DNA of 56,801 nucleotides from an uncultured Pseudomonadota bacterium (GCA_903919315.1 CAIXHP010000011.1:1-56801); one strand, 5' to 3'. Shown: positions 1 to 7,717, counted from the first letter of the stretch. Made by a program: numbers and translations. The notes: generated by a model not told the origin, from the sequence alone.

Positions 1-136
1 CGCTATTCCAAAGCAACCTACGCCGCCAAGTTCTCCTCCATCGCGGGCATCGTCAATCTCATCGCCGGTTTCTGAACCCAGCTCATCCGCCCAAGGCCCA
101 CCCGCGCCCAATTCCCTCCGACTTTCGCAACAGGTC
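1..136 (+). mobile_element. Right end of an IS5-family (IS427/IS1031-like) insertion sequence
   Basis: Bases 1-75 encode the last 24 residues of a transposase, ending YAAKFSSIAGIVNLIAGF and a stop. This matches the usual C-terminus of DDE_Tnp_4 transposases of the IS5 family. A short non-coding tail follows, ending at 136 in a likely terminal inverted repeat (about 120-136, gactttcgcaacaggtc). The next three bases, TAA, fit the TNA target duplication typical of the IS427/IS1031 group. The rest of the element lies outside the window, so the left repeat and the matching duplication cannot be checked. The insertion breaks the ATPase gene that follows. Confidence 0.7.
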
Positions 137-1844
137 TAATGAACACCTGTTTTATATGGCCAATGTTTTTATGAATATCTCTGATGAGGCCTTTTATAAG
201 ATTGCTAACAATGAAGAGAACGTCACTATCTAGGCTTGATACAGGATCATCGATGACAACAATCCGATCTGACACAGTGCCGCTTTCCGTGCTGCTGCCT
301 TTGAGTAAATGATAAAAATACAGAAATGTGATAAAAGATTTTTCTCCCTCGCTTAATGTATCTCCTACATCAACACCATCGCCACGAATGATTTGATAGA
401 AGCCTTCTTTTTCGGCCTTGGCTAGCTTGAAATTTGTAAATCCAAAGGACCCAAGAAGTCCGTTAATTTTGTCAATTGTTGGCTGAACGCTGGTTATCGA
501 ACGCTCCAAGGCTTGCAATTGATCTGTGTTATTTTTGATGTCTTGTTCCTTAGCTGAGAGCTTGGCTTCGATGCCTTGAATGGCTCGCTTGAGGTCAGTG
601 CTTTTTTGTTGATACGCTGTGTAGCCAATGTTTGCCTCGCTGAGCACAAAGCGCCAGACACAGCCGATAAGAGACTTCTTTTCGGATGATATGTTATCGA
701 TCAATCGATTGTGTTCGGATGCCTTTTGATTTGCTCCAGAAATCAATTCATAAATATGTGAGATGATTTCGTTTATCGCCTCAAGTGCGATTATGGTGCT
801 GGGCTCCTTAAGTTTTTGGCCAAGGTGCATCTTGTTCGCTTTTATTTTTGTTTCAAGAGCGTCGCAGAGCTGTTTAAACGCTGTAGCGTCAAGGAAACGA
901 TTCGCCTTTGCTAGGATATCGTTCATCTGTGCGATGATTGACGACGAATAGGCCTCATAGTTTGTTGCTATGGTTCTTAGCTCTGAAACGCCGTTTTCAA
1001 AATTATCATCAAAATATTCTTCTAGGCTTTTTGCGAAGGCAGCATTTATCTCTTGTTGGCAGAAAGGACAATGGTCATCGGTTCCTTTCAGATATTGCCG
1101 CCCTTCCTTAACCCAATCACTGTTGCCCAGACGTTCGATCATGGAGGCGATGTCTACATCACGTTTGCCGATGATCTTTTTTGCTAAGGCGTCTAGGCTT
1201 TCAATTTTGATCAGGTTCGATGCATCTGGCAGGGGATGAATGAGCTCTTTTGTTTGATTGTCGGAAAATACCGTTTTTGCCTTCTCAACAAGTTTCTCAT
1301 GCGAGATTAGTTCACTGTTATTGGTTAGAGCTTCTTGAAGAAACCTCTCTTTAAACTTGCTGGCGCTATTGCGTAATCCTGTAAAGGCGTCTTTGAAAGA
1401 CTCGTCATATTTCTTTTTGAATTCCCAACAATAATCCTCAAACTCTTTCTCTAGAGCCGCTTCCTTATCGCGTTCTGCTGTCAAAGACCCTGTTAGTTTT
1501 TCTTTGTCGCTGAGCAATCTCGTTTCAATAGCTTTCTTGTCGTCAATGCTTTCAATAATCTGATCGTTGCCGTCGCCAAGCGTAAAAATACCTTTTAACT
1601 TTTTGTCGGGATTGAAGTGATCTTTAACAAAATCTCTATTGTAGACAAAGGTTTGGCAACTAGTTTCTCTCGGATTGATGATGCAGCTCGAATAGTTTGA
1701 TGGGTTTGCAATCACCCTTGATATTGTGGTTTTACCCGATCCATTTGCCCCATAGACATAATTGACCTTAGCGAGGCCAGAGAGTTTTGCTCCCTCAGAC
1801 GAGTAGCTGGCTTCATCGCATATGTGAATCTCTCTGATCATCAC
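18..1844 (-). CDS. IS-truncated AAA_13 ATPase with zinc hook (RloC/PrrC-like)
   Basis: This is an SMC/Rad50-like ATPase. It has Walker A GANGSGKTT near residue 33, long charged helices, a CPFC zinc-hook motif near residue 258, an ABC signature LSEGEKS near 495 and Walker B VVIDDPVSSLDSD near 528. This arrangement is known from RloC-type proteins, in which the ATPase controls a C-terminal anticodon nuclease that acts in phage defence. Genuine coding ends near base 137, just after HIKQVFI. The last ~40 residues are read from the inserted IS end, so the downstream His-loop and any nuclease domain are lost. The gene is probably dead. Other AAA_13 defence ATPases share the same core, so the RloC assignment is a family-level guess. 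Confidence 0.65.
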   Translation of the reverse strand: MMIREIHICDEASYSSEGAKLSGLAKVNYVYGANGSGKTTISRVIANPSNYSSCIINPRETSCQTFVYNRDFVKDHFNPDKKLKGIFTLGDGNDQIIESIDDKKAIETRLLSDKEKLTGSLTAERDKEAALEKEFEDYCWEFKKKYDESFKDAFTGLRNSASKFKERFLQEALTNNSELISHEKLVEKAKTVFSDNQTKELIHPLPDASNLIKIESLDALAKKIIGKRDVDIASMIERLGNSDWVKEGRQYLKGTDDHCPFCQQEINAAFAKSLEEYFDDNFENGVSELRTIATNYEAYSSSIIAQMNDILAKANRFLDATAFKQLCDALETKIKANKMHLGQKLKEPSTIIALEAINEIISHIYELISGANQKASEHNRLIDNISSEKKSLIGCVWRFVLSEANIGYTAYQQKSTDLKRAIQGIEAKLSAKEQDIKNNTDQLQALERSITSVQPTIDKINGLLGSFGFTNFKLAKAEKEGFYQIIRGDGVDVGDTLSEGEKSFITFLYFYHLLKGSSTESGTVSDRIVVIDDPVSSLDSDVLFIVSNLIKGLIRDIHKNIGHIKQVFIRPVAKVGGNWARVGLGRMSWVQKPAMRLTMPAMEENLAA

Positions 1845-1915
1845 GAGAATATCCCCAGAGAATCTATGTTTCTTATCCTAGATACGTTCAAACATACTGG
1901 CAAAAGTGTCAAGAA

Positions 1916-1953
1916 GCATACCCCCGCAGAGCTATCGCCCTGCGGGGGTATGC
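1916..1953 (-). terminator. Strong hairpin terminator after the DUF736 gene
   Basis: A perfect 14-bp inverted repeat (gcatacccccgcag paired with ctgcgggggtatgc) with a 10-nt loop lies a few bases past the DUF736 stop codon. On the minus strand it is followed by a short T-rich stretch (TTCTT). It probably ends the mobilisation operon and insulates it from the truncated ATPase gene. Confidence 0.6.
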
Positions 1954-1959
1954 AAACCT

Positions 1960-2388
1960 TTACTGCGGCGACGGCTGCCTATGCGACCAGCCACGGGATT
2001 GGCTCTGCGCCTGATGTTGCGGCTGGGGCGTAGCATCGGCTTTCAGATCGTTACCGTCCTGACGGTTCCAGACTAGATTATAGCCGACGCCCTCCCTGTC
2101 CGGGAATAGCGCCGCGTTGATCGGCGCGGGCAGAACGGGCGAGTCGATACTGACCGTGTGCCAGAGCATCCCGTCCTTGTCTTTCGGGAAGGCCGCGCCG
2201 ATTTCATAGCCTTCCTTGGCTGGGTCGGCGATGAGGCGGAAATAGCTTTTGCCGTCGCGGCTGGTCATCGGCTCGAACAGCACCGGGGTGCTGCCCATGC
2301 CGAGGCCGTAAATGCGGCCCAGCAGAAAGCCGTCCTTGTCCACGTTAAAGCTGCCGATTTTGACGCTGTTCTTTTTGCCATTCTTCAT
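1960..2388 (-). CDS. DUF736 family protein
   Basis: The first ~110 residues match DUF736: an N-terminal KIGSFNVDKDGFLLGRIYGL, then a FEPM segment and a YNLVWNRQD end. These small proteins are common on alphaproteobacterial plasmids and integrative elements, usually near mobilisation or conjugation genes; their biochemical role is unknown. The C-terminus carries an extra Gln-rich tail (PQPQHQAQSQSRG), making it about 142 residues, longer than usual. I placed the start at the ATG at 2388, because AAGGAGA lies seven bases upstream. It sits at the end of a minus-strand set with the relaxase and mobC and ends at a strong hairpin. Confidence 0.75.
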   Translation of the reverse strand: MKNGKKNSVKIGSFNVDKDGFLLGRIYGLGMGSTPVLFEPMTSRDGKSYFRLIADPAKEGYEIGAAFPKDKDGMLWHTVSIDSPVLPAPINAALFPDREGVGYNLVWNRQDGNDLKADATPQPQHQAQSQSRGWSHRQPSPQ

Positions 2389-2442
2389 CAAATGTCTCCT
2401 TGCTCTGGGTTAAACAATCCGTGCCGCTGATGCGCCACGGTC

Positions 2443-2619
2443 TTACCGGCCCTTGTCGCGGGCCTGTAATCTCTGGCGCTGAATGTCCTTGAGGTAACGC
2501 AGCGCCTGTGTCGGAGATGTCCACAGCACCGTGCCGCTGCCGCGTTGGCGGACGCGATAGATGCGGATGCGCCGGGATTTGAGGACAAAGCTGTCGGCAC
2601 GAATGCAGGGCTGCTTCAT
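2443..2619 (-). CDS. Small hypothetical protein of the mobilisation module (58 aa)
   Basis: This short basic protein begins MKQPCIRADSFVLKSRRIRIYR. An AAAGGA Shine-Dalgarno-like sequence lies about six bases before the ATG at 2619. It sits between the relaxase and the DUF736 gene on the same strand with short gaps, so it is probably co-transcribed with them. I recognise no domain. The alternating basic and hydrophobic pattern could form a small beta-rich nucleic-acid-binding fold, but that is a guess. The longer in-frame extension upstream is less likely because it overlaps the relaxase end and has no good start. Confidence 0.5.
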   Translation of the reverse strand: MKQPCIRADSFVLKSRRIRIYRVRQRGSGTVLWTSPTQALRYLKDIQRQRLQARDKGR

Positions 2620-2650
2620 GTTCGTTCCTTTCGGTGATGTGGGATTGCTG

Positions 2651-3475
2651 TCAGCTGGCCAGTTCCGGCCATTTCCTAAAAAAAGCGCGGGGGTCTTTCT
2701 TGCCCCATGTCTTCCAGTCAAGAACCGCTTCCATCGGCCAGCCTCCCGCCTGTGCCTGTGGGCGTGACGGCGCAGGCGATGGCTTCGCGTTTTCTGCACT
2801 TGGCGTCCTAATGCGCTGCATGGGCATTTTCGGCGTCGCCGGAGGCTTCGCGCTGGTCTGACGGCTGCCGCCTGTGAAGCGGATGCGGCTGCTGGTTATG
2901 CGGCGCGGCGTTGCCATAAGTGGCGTCTTGACCTCACCGTGCCTCCCTGTTGTCGCCGCAGGCCTTTGCCGGGGTTTGCCGCTGCCTGTCGCGCCGCGTA
3001 GCTTGCTGTGCTGTCGTGGCGTCGGGGTTTGCAGCCCCAGTTCCTTTTCCATCTCCCGGCAGACTTCCTTGGATTTCAGCCAGTGATGGCCGGGCCAGAC
3101 CGCTCTGCCGCTCACAAGGCTGACGCGGTTCCAGATCACATGAAAATGCTGCCGCCCGTCCTTGACGTGTTCAACGATCACCCGCTGGTGATGGAACATT
3201 TTGTAACCGTATTTCTCCTCGCAGCGTTCAACGATGGCAAGAACCTGCTTGTCGGTCAGGTGTTCGCCCTTCATCGGGTTGATGCTGATATGATGCAGCG
3301 GCTTAGTGCAGCTGGTGCAACCGGCGATCACCCACATATTCTGAAAGGCCTGATCGAGGTTTTTGGCCGACGGGTCGCTAAGCTCGACAAGGCGCGTCTT
3401 CTCGTTCTGGCCTTGCTCCTTCATATAGTCGGCGGCGGATCGGTAGCCGCCCCGGATGTGGGATTTGATTATCAC
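2651..3475 (-). CDS. Relaxase / mobilisation nuclease (MobA/VirD2-like)
   Basis: The N-terminal ~150 residues are a Relaxase domain (PF03432 type). Candidate nicking tyrosines are Y11 and Y17. A HHISINP motif lies at 61-67, and the metal-binding cluster HVKDGRQHFHVIWNRV starts at 103 (His 103, 110, 112). The enzyme would nick the transfer origin, stay attached to the 5' end and lead single-stranded DNA into a conjugation channel supplied by another element. The rest is a basic, Pro/Ser-rich tail ending with EAVLDWKTWGKKDP. At 274 residues it is short and has no primase or helicase domain. The start is GTG at 3475, ten bases after the mobC stop. Confidence 0.85.
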   Translation of the reverse strand: MIIKSHIRGGYRSAADYMKEQGQNEKTRLVELSDPSAKNLDQAFQNMWVIAGCTSCTKPLHHISINPMKGEHLTDKQVLAIVERCEEKYGYKMFHHQRVIVEHVKDGRQHFHVIWNRVSLVSGRAVWPGHHWLKSKEVCREMEKELGLQTPTPRQHSKLRGATGSGKPRQRPAATTGRHGEVKTPLMATPRRITSSRIRFTGGSRQTSAKPPATPKMPMQRIRTPSAENAKPSPAPSRPQAQAGGWPMEAVLDWKTWGKKDPRAFFRKWPELAS

Positions 3476-3485
3476 TGGCTTTCGC

Positions 3486-4061
3486 TCAATAGCTCTTGCC
3501 TTCGGCCAAGGCCGTCCGCACAGCGCGTTGCGCGGCGATGAGCGATTGTTCCAGCCGGGATAGTTCCCGTTCCCCCTGATCGGGTTCCATGTCTCCGGCG
3601 TTCAGATGGCGGGCGATCTGGTTCAGGTTGTTGCCCTGCCGGTTCAGCTCCCGAATGGCGTCCTGCAACAGCTGCCGCTTCATCGGGTCGATGGTCGAGG
3701 CATAGCCCGGCCCCAGCGCCGAGGCGCGGATATATTCGCTGAGCGTCAGGCAGGTCTTCTTGGCCTGTTGAACGATGAATTCCCGTTCCTGCGGCGCGAA
3801 GCGAATGCCGATATGTGAAACGCGGGATTCCACGGGCTTTAGCCCGCATGCCCTCAGTGAAACGGCTTGCCGTTGAACGGAGGGCGCAACTTGCGCGTAG
3901 CTTTTACCCGTTTCACATATCTGTTCAACATTTTGTCTGACAGATGGAATCTGTTGAACGGGAGCCACATCATTCAATGTCGCATAGCGATTGCAGACAG
4001 ATTTTCCGACCTGTCGAAAAGCCTGCTGTATGGGCGATAAAGTCTTGGGTGTGTCGGTCAT
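3486..4061 (-). CDS. mobC: MobC-like relaxosome accessory protein
   Basis: Residues ~80-190 match the MobC family: a ribbon-helix-helix-like start (HIGIRFAPQEREFIVQQAKK, LTLSEYIRASALG), then the typical ELNRQGNNLNQIARHLN segment and a C-terminal helix. MobC proteins bind near the transfer origin, help open the DNA and recruit the relaxase. The first ~75 residues are extra and unrecognised. GGAGGAACC lies directly before the ATG at 4061. It immediately precedes the relaxase gene, the usual order in mobilisable elements. Confidence 0.8.
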   Translation of the reverse strand: MTDTPKTLSPIQQAFRQVGKSVCNRYATLNDVAPVQQIPSVRQNVEQICETGKSYAQVAPSVQRQAVSLRACGLKPVESRVSHIGIRFAPQEREFIVQQAKKTCLTLSEYIRASALGPGYASTIDPMKRQLLQDAIRELNRQGNNLNQIARHLNAGDMEPDQGERELSRLEQSLIAAQRAVRTALAEGKSY

Positions 4062-4167
4062 GGTTCCTCCAAAAAGGCATAAAAAATCCCGTGAACGGAT
4101 GTGATGTTCCGCACGGGGTATGATGAAGCTGATGGTCAGTTGAGCCGGATAATCTCAGAGCAAAAAG
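4062..4167. other. Candidate transfer-origin region upstream of mobC
   Basis: This non-coding stretch in front of mobC-relaxase contains an interrupted inverted repeat, cccgtg...cacggg, at about 4090-4117. Transfer origins commonly lie just upstream of mobC and have this kind of repeat beside the nick site. No nick sequence can be recognised by eye, so this rests on position and symmetry only. Confidence 0.3.
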
Positions 4168-4197
4168 AAACCGCCGTTCCGGCTGAAGCGGCGGTTT
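4168..4197 (-). terminator. Rho-independent terminator
   Basis: Stem aaaccgccg / cggcggttt, followed on the minus strand by TTTCTTTTT. It lies 25 bases past the stop of the 4222-4728 gene and separates that gene from the mobC operon. Confidence 0.75.
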
Positions 4198-4221
4198 ATG
4201 GTGTGTGCGGCTGGCTCTGGA

Positions 4222-4728
4222 TTATTGTTTCCTCGGTTCGCAAACCTCTTTTGCCGCCAAATGCCACTGGGTAGCCAAATCGCCAAGGCCACGCTTCAGG
4301 CAAGTTAGCGCCCGTGGGTTCCGCGCTGGCTGCGAATGACCGCATATTGCGATAACGGCATTCAAATCCTCCGGAGCAATAATCTTGCGGGCCAGTTTCA
4401 ACAGCTTCTCAACCGCCGTTTCTTTCCATGAAGCATGTTCATCGCTGGTGGGCCTGAAATCAGCCCGACGGCACAAGACCACTCCATAATAGGCACGGTG
4501 GAAGCGCAACCCTGCACGGTATTCGTCCCGGCTTAAAACGCCATAGGCGCGATAGGCGTCCAGCGGGCTTTCCCACACCGCGCGATAACGGCGGACAAGC
4601 TGACCGGGGCGGACGCTGCTGGGGATGGCTTCCCAGATCAATCCGCCATTCTGGCTGCGCCGCTCTTTCGTCGGGGTGGCTCCTGTTCTGGGGCCGGTAA
4701 TGCTCTTCTTGTGTTTATGCTTCGACAT
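4222..4728 (-). CDS. Hypothetical protein of the mobile island (168 aa)
   Basis: I recognise no family. The protein starts with a basic tail (MSKHKHKKSITGPRTG), then a segment rich in Arg, Tyr and Trp (LVRRYRAVWESPLDAYRAYGVLSRDEYRAGLRFHRAYYG), and ends in helices. The Arg/Tyr pattern resembles DNA-packing or phage-type accessory proteins, but this is only an impression. The start at 4728 is supported by GGAGAAG a few bases upstream. It is a single gene with its own terminator. It shares a ~240-bp A+T-rich intergenic region with the divergent HTH regulator and may be controlled by it. Confidence 0.6.
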   Translation of the reverse strand: MSKHKHKKSITGPRTGATPTKERRSQNGGLIWEAIPSSVRPGQLVRRYRAVWESPLDAYRAYGVLSRDEYRAGLRFHRAYYGVVLCRRADFRPTSDEHASWKETAVEKLLKLARKIIAPEDLNAVIAICGHSQPARNPRALTCLKRGLGDLATQWHLAAKEVCEPRKQ

Positions 4729-4919
4729 ATGACTTCTCCGTTAAAAATGGCCTGCTTCAAAAGTGAACGCTTTATAAAAATTCTTCTAATAAGCGCACCA
4801 TATCACGGAAATTCCGAAAGTCAAGATAATTATTCCATATGAATGCAATTAACATCCATATTGGATTGCAATAGAGGTTGTCTGACTATATTAACCGCTA
4901 TAATTTCACGTAAAACGCA

Positions 4920-4967
4920 CGTTTAAACGAATTTCCTTGATTTATCCGAAAACGTGGTATATATAAT
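4920..4967 (+). promoter_or_regulatory. Promoter and candidate operator of the HTH regulator gene
   Basis: A -35-like TTGATT (4937-4942) and a -10 region TATATAAT (4960-4967) lie immediately before the ATG at 4973. With TATATA at 4960-4965 as the -10 box the spacer is 17 bp. A perfect 10-bp palindrome, CGTTTAAACG (4920-4929), sits just upstream of the -35 box and could be an operator for autoregulation. The predicted transcription start falls on or next to the start codon, so the message would have no leader. Confidence 0.5.
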
Positions 4968-4972
4968 CCATT

Positions 4973-5632
4973 ATGAACATAACGGGACGACAAATACGCG
5001 GTGCGCGGGGCTTGCTGGGTTGGTCGATGGAAGAGTTGGCCGACAAAACCGGCGTTTCCCGCATCACCATCCGGCAAGTCGAAGCCGAAACCGCCCAGCC
5101 GCAGGAACGTACGCTGGCCAGCCTTCTTGCCGCCTTCGACAAGGAAGGAATCGAGTTTCAGGATAACGAGGGCGTCTGCATTCGCAAGCATCAAATGCGA
5201 ACCTATAGCGGCAAGGCCGGTTATCGTCAGTTGCTCGACCATATCTATGAAACCGTCAAGAAAGGTGGGCGCATCCGTCAGTTCAATTTCGGCGATGAAC
5301 GCTATGCCCCGATTGCCGACGATGCCGCCGCCGAACATATCCGGCGCATGGAAGAAATCGAAGGGCTGGACGCCAAGGTTCTGGTGCTGGAAGGCGAAAT
5401 CGGCAATCCCGTCAGCTATTGCAGCTATCGGACGCTGGATGCGGAATATGCCGATATGGCCCCTTGGTATCTCTATGGGGACATTCTGATCCTCCCCCTG
5501 ACCGAAGGCGGTAGGCGCGAATGCGTGACGATCCAGTCCAAACAGGTTGCCGAACGGTATGCGCGGGAGTTCGATTTGTTCTGGAACAAGGGGAATCCGG
5601 GCGAAAAACGCCTTAAAAAGGCCCGCAAGTAA
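4973..5632 (+). CDS. XRE-family HTH transcriptional regulator with C-terminal sensor-like domain
   Basis: Residues ~5-60 are a Cro/C1-type helix-turn-helix (QIRGARGLLGWSMEELADKT, GVSRITIRQVEAE, RTLASLLAAFDKEGIEF). Residues ~75-210 form a mixed alpha/beta domain with GGRIRQFNFGDERYAP and WYLYGDILILPL. That domain resembles the ligand-sensing, phospholipase-D-like half found on some HTH regulators of integrative elements. There is no Shine-Dalgarno sequence; the -10 box is about five bases from the ATG, so translation is probably leaderless. It is likely the repressor controlling itself and neighbouring mobile-element genes. The HTH is clear, the role of the second domain is inferred. Confidence 0.7.
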   Translation: MNITGRQIRGARGLLGWSMEELADKTGVSRITIRQVEAETAQPQERTLASLLAAFDKEGIEFQDNEGVCIRKHQMRTYSGKAGYRQLLDHIYETVKKGGRIRQFNFGDERYAPIADDAAAEHIRRMEEIEGLDAKVLVLEGEIGNPVSYCSYRTLDAEYADMAPWYLYGDILILPLTEGGRRECVTIQSKQVAERYAREFDLFWNKGNPGEKRLKKARK

Positions 5633-5694
5633 TTGATTTCGTTCGTTAGGGTTGCTTTTTCTGCTATAGTGCTGGTTGATTTTTAAGGCTGTTT

Positions 5695-6987
5695 TTGAAG
5701 TTATTTAACCAAGGCAATAGGGCGTATCGCATGATACCGGGCAAGCAATTTCAGCAGCAGTTTGGCGGCCTCTATACGGCTGTTATTCCCTATGAACAGG
5801 CTGACCCGCTCCATCGCAGTTCTCTCGGCGGCGTTCTCCGTGATGCGATCAAGCATGAGGCCAAGGTTCATGGCGCAGCTTTCGATCATGCCGGGTTCCG
5901 TAACGTGATGAAGGCAATGGCGACCGGCGATGTCGAAGTTCTGTTCTTCGCCGCAGCATGGGATTTGTGCGAACCTAAAATTATCGGCGCGACGATCAAT
6001 TTTCCGTCTGTATCGTTGGAGCGCAAAGGTGATGACATTGTTGCCAAGCGCGGCATTTATAGCGAGGACGTTTGTATTCTTCCCCCCATGGTGCGTGACC
6101 TGATTGTCGAAAGGCCGGTTGGCGGAGGCTTCCCAGCAGTCGGTATTGGCACACATTTTATCCAAGCAAGCATGCAGCACTTCTCAACAAAGGGCATGCG
6201 CGGCGGAGAAGTGCCAGCCGGACAGACATTCGAGTTTGCGCCACACAACAGCAAGATTGTCAGAATTCAGAAGCAGTTAGGAGCGAGGTTAGGCAAAGAT
6301 CAGGACAGCAGCTTGCTGCGGTTGCCCGCATTGACTGATAGCATCCGCGACAAATGGACAATGCCGGTTGAAGTAGTTGTCGTTCAGTTACCGGATGGTT
6401 CAAGCGATCCGAACAATTTTATCGTCCGATGGTCTGGCGCAGGTGGAATGCAGAAAATAGGAGCGGCTTTCACCAAAGGCATATCGACCTTCAAAGGCAC
6501 GACGGTGACGCAAGGACAGTTTATCAGCAATGGTCAACTGCCGGACGCGCCAATGGTCGAAAGTGTTCTGGCGTCTATCCTAAAAGCCGCTGACGATGAA
6601 CTACGCATGCGGCGTTGGGGACATCTAAAAAACCAGCCGCCCGGAAAATTCAGTCCGTCCATCCCATTGCTGGGAAATAAACAGCAGGCTTTTCGCGCCT
6701 TGATGCAGGCACAGAATGATGAGTTGTTCGCGCCGCCCCCTGCCAAAGACAACAGCCTGCTTTTTGGCGTCAAGCCGCCGCCGATGCACATTCACGCCCT
6801 GAATGAACCGGAACTGGTTGCTGGGCTTCGGTCACTGGGAGCGGAAACGCGCATGCTGGGGCCAAATGCCATGCAAACCGCTTCACTTAATCTGGCCAAA
6901 GCCACGGCAACAGAATCTGCCATCCGGCCACTAAAGCTGGTAGGATCAGGTTCTGTCCATACGCCGATATTTTCTCTAGTCGCTTAA
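5695..6987 (+). CDS. Unassigned 430-aa protein with a GNAT-like N-terminal half
   Basis: Residues ~85-215 follow the layout of GNAT acetyltransferases: a strand (VEVLFFAAAWDL), a strand with GATINF, then YSEDVCILPP, an acetyl-CoA-loop-like GFPAVGIGTHFIQAS, and finally NSKIVRIQKQLGAR, which resembles the closing N..A...Y.KLGA pattern. The second half, from about residue 220, is unrecognised and Pro-rich in places. The substrate is unknown. The start is uncertain: TTG at 5695 has AAGG seven bases before it, while ATG at 5731 gives a 418-residue protein. The gene lies 24 bases before the next small gene, so the two probably form a unit between the mobilisation and restriction modules. Confidence 0.5.
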   Translation: MKLFNQGNRAYRMIPGKQFQQQFGGLYTAVIPYEQADPLHRSSLGGVLRDAIKHEAKVHGAAFDHAGFRNVMKAMATGDVEVLFFAAAWDLCEPKIIGATINFPSVSLERKGDDIVAKRGIYSEDVCILPPMVRDLIVERPVGGGFPAVGIGTHFIQASMQHFSTKGMRGGEVPAGQTFEFAPHNSKIVRIQKQLGARLGKDQDSSLLRLPALTDSIRDKWTMPVEVVVVQLPDGSSDPNNFIVRWSGAGGMQKIGAAFTKGISTFKGTTVTQGQFISNGQLPDAPMVESVLASILKAADDELRMRRWGHLKNQPPGKFSPSIPLLGNKQQAFRALMQAQNDELFAPPPAKDNSLLFGVKPPPMHIHALNEPELVAGLRSLGAETRMLGPNAMQTASLNLAKATATESAIRPLKLVGSGSVHTPIFSLVA

Positions 6988-7011
6988 CCTTCTTTTGCCG
7001 CAAGGTATCCC

Positions 7012-7413
7012 ATGAATGCCGTGACCCAGAACCGTCTGGCCGAGGCCAGTTCGATGCTTGAAGAGGCCAAGCGCCTCAACGCCAACGGCCAACATGGCGC
7101 AGCGATGAAACTGGCTTATGCGGCTTCGGAATTTGTAGCGGCGGGTTACTTATCCAACGCTGTAGGCGAAAATCTTCCTCCGTCTGACGCTACCTATGAA
7201 CGGTTTGCCAAAACCATCCGCGAGCCAACCCGCCACCCGGCATTAGCCGCAGAAATTATAGGGCTTGTTGGCGACGTATCTGCCTTGCGCGAAATTTATG
7301 AACCGGCCTTGCTAGACGAAACCACGGACAAAGACGCCCGGCAGATGACTGACTGCGTGAAAGCGCTGGCTGCGCTTGTTAAAAGGATCGCCTTCGTTTC
7401 ATCATTTCGATAA
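7012..7413 (+). CDS. Small all-helical protein, possibly HEPN-like (133 aa)
   Basis: The protein appears to be a bundle of four or five helices, starting LAEASSMLEEAKRLNANGQHGAAMKLAYAASEFVAAGYL. This opening pattern (an amphipathic helix followed by an A..A..AAEF helix) resembles HEPN domains, and REPTRH at about 67-72 fits the loose Rx4-6H motif of HEPN ribonucleases. Both points are weak, because the motif is short and its position in the fold cannot be checked by eye. It follows the GNAT-like gene by 24 bases on the same strand. A HEPN toxin paired with a transferase-type antitoxin is one possible reading; a structural accessory protein is another. Confidence 0.45.
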   Translation: MNAVTQNRLAEASSMLEEAKRLNANGQHGAAMKLAYAASEFVAAGYLSNAVGENLPPSDATYERFAKTIREPTRHPALAAEIIGLVGDVSALREIYEPALLDETTDKDARQMTDCVKALAALVKRIAFVSSFR

Positions 7414-7543
7414 CAATGCAAAAAGCGATGCGCCTTCCTAAAGCGCTTTTGTTGCCGCCGAAAGATGTTCTTGTTTTGTTCACCCATATGTGTTATGCAT
7501 GTTCACACGGTGAGCAATGAGAAAAAATGCCGCCATGTAGAAT

Positions 7544-7717
7544 GTGTTGGATGAGGAACGGGACATCTTGGTTTTGCTGATCTTCGACCCGACAAAGGGC
7601 AGAAGGAGCTTTGAGCTTAGAGATTATATGTTAGATTGCCCAACCAAACCGATTCCTTCCTTAAGAAGCCTTAAACGTTTGTTTAACATTCAGCTCGTTG
7701 GGGGCCAATACTCATGA
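7544..7717 (+). CDS. Possible 57-aa leader ORF coupled to the methyltransferase
   Basis: An uninterrupted frame from a GTG at 7544 encodes a plausible small protein (LDEERDILVLLIFDPTKGRR, then FELRDYMLDCPTKP). It stops with TGA overlapping the methyltransferase ATG at 7714 (ATGA). Such overlaps usually mean translational coupling, and small controller ORFs often precede restriction-modification genes. There is no clear HTH in it and no strong ribosome site. It could also be the remains of a longer gene. The rest of the ~300-bp gap from 7414 shows only A+T-rich sequence. Confidence 0.3.
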   Translation: MLDEERDILVLLIFDPTKGRRSFELRDYMLDCPTKPIPSLRSLKRLFNIQLVGGQYS

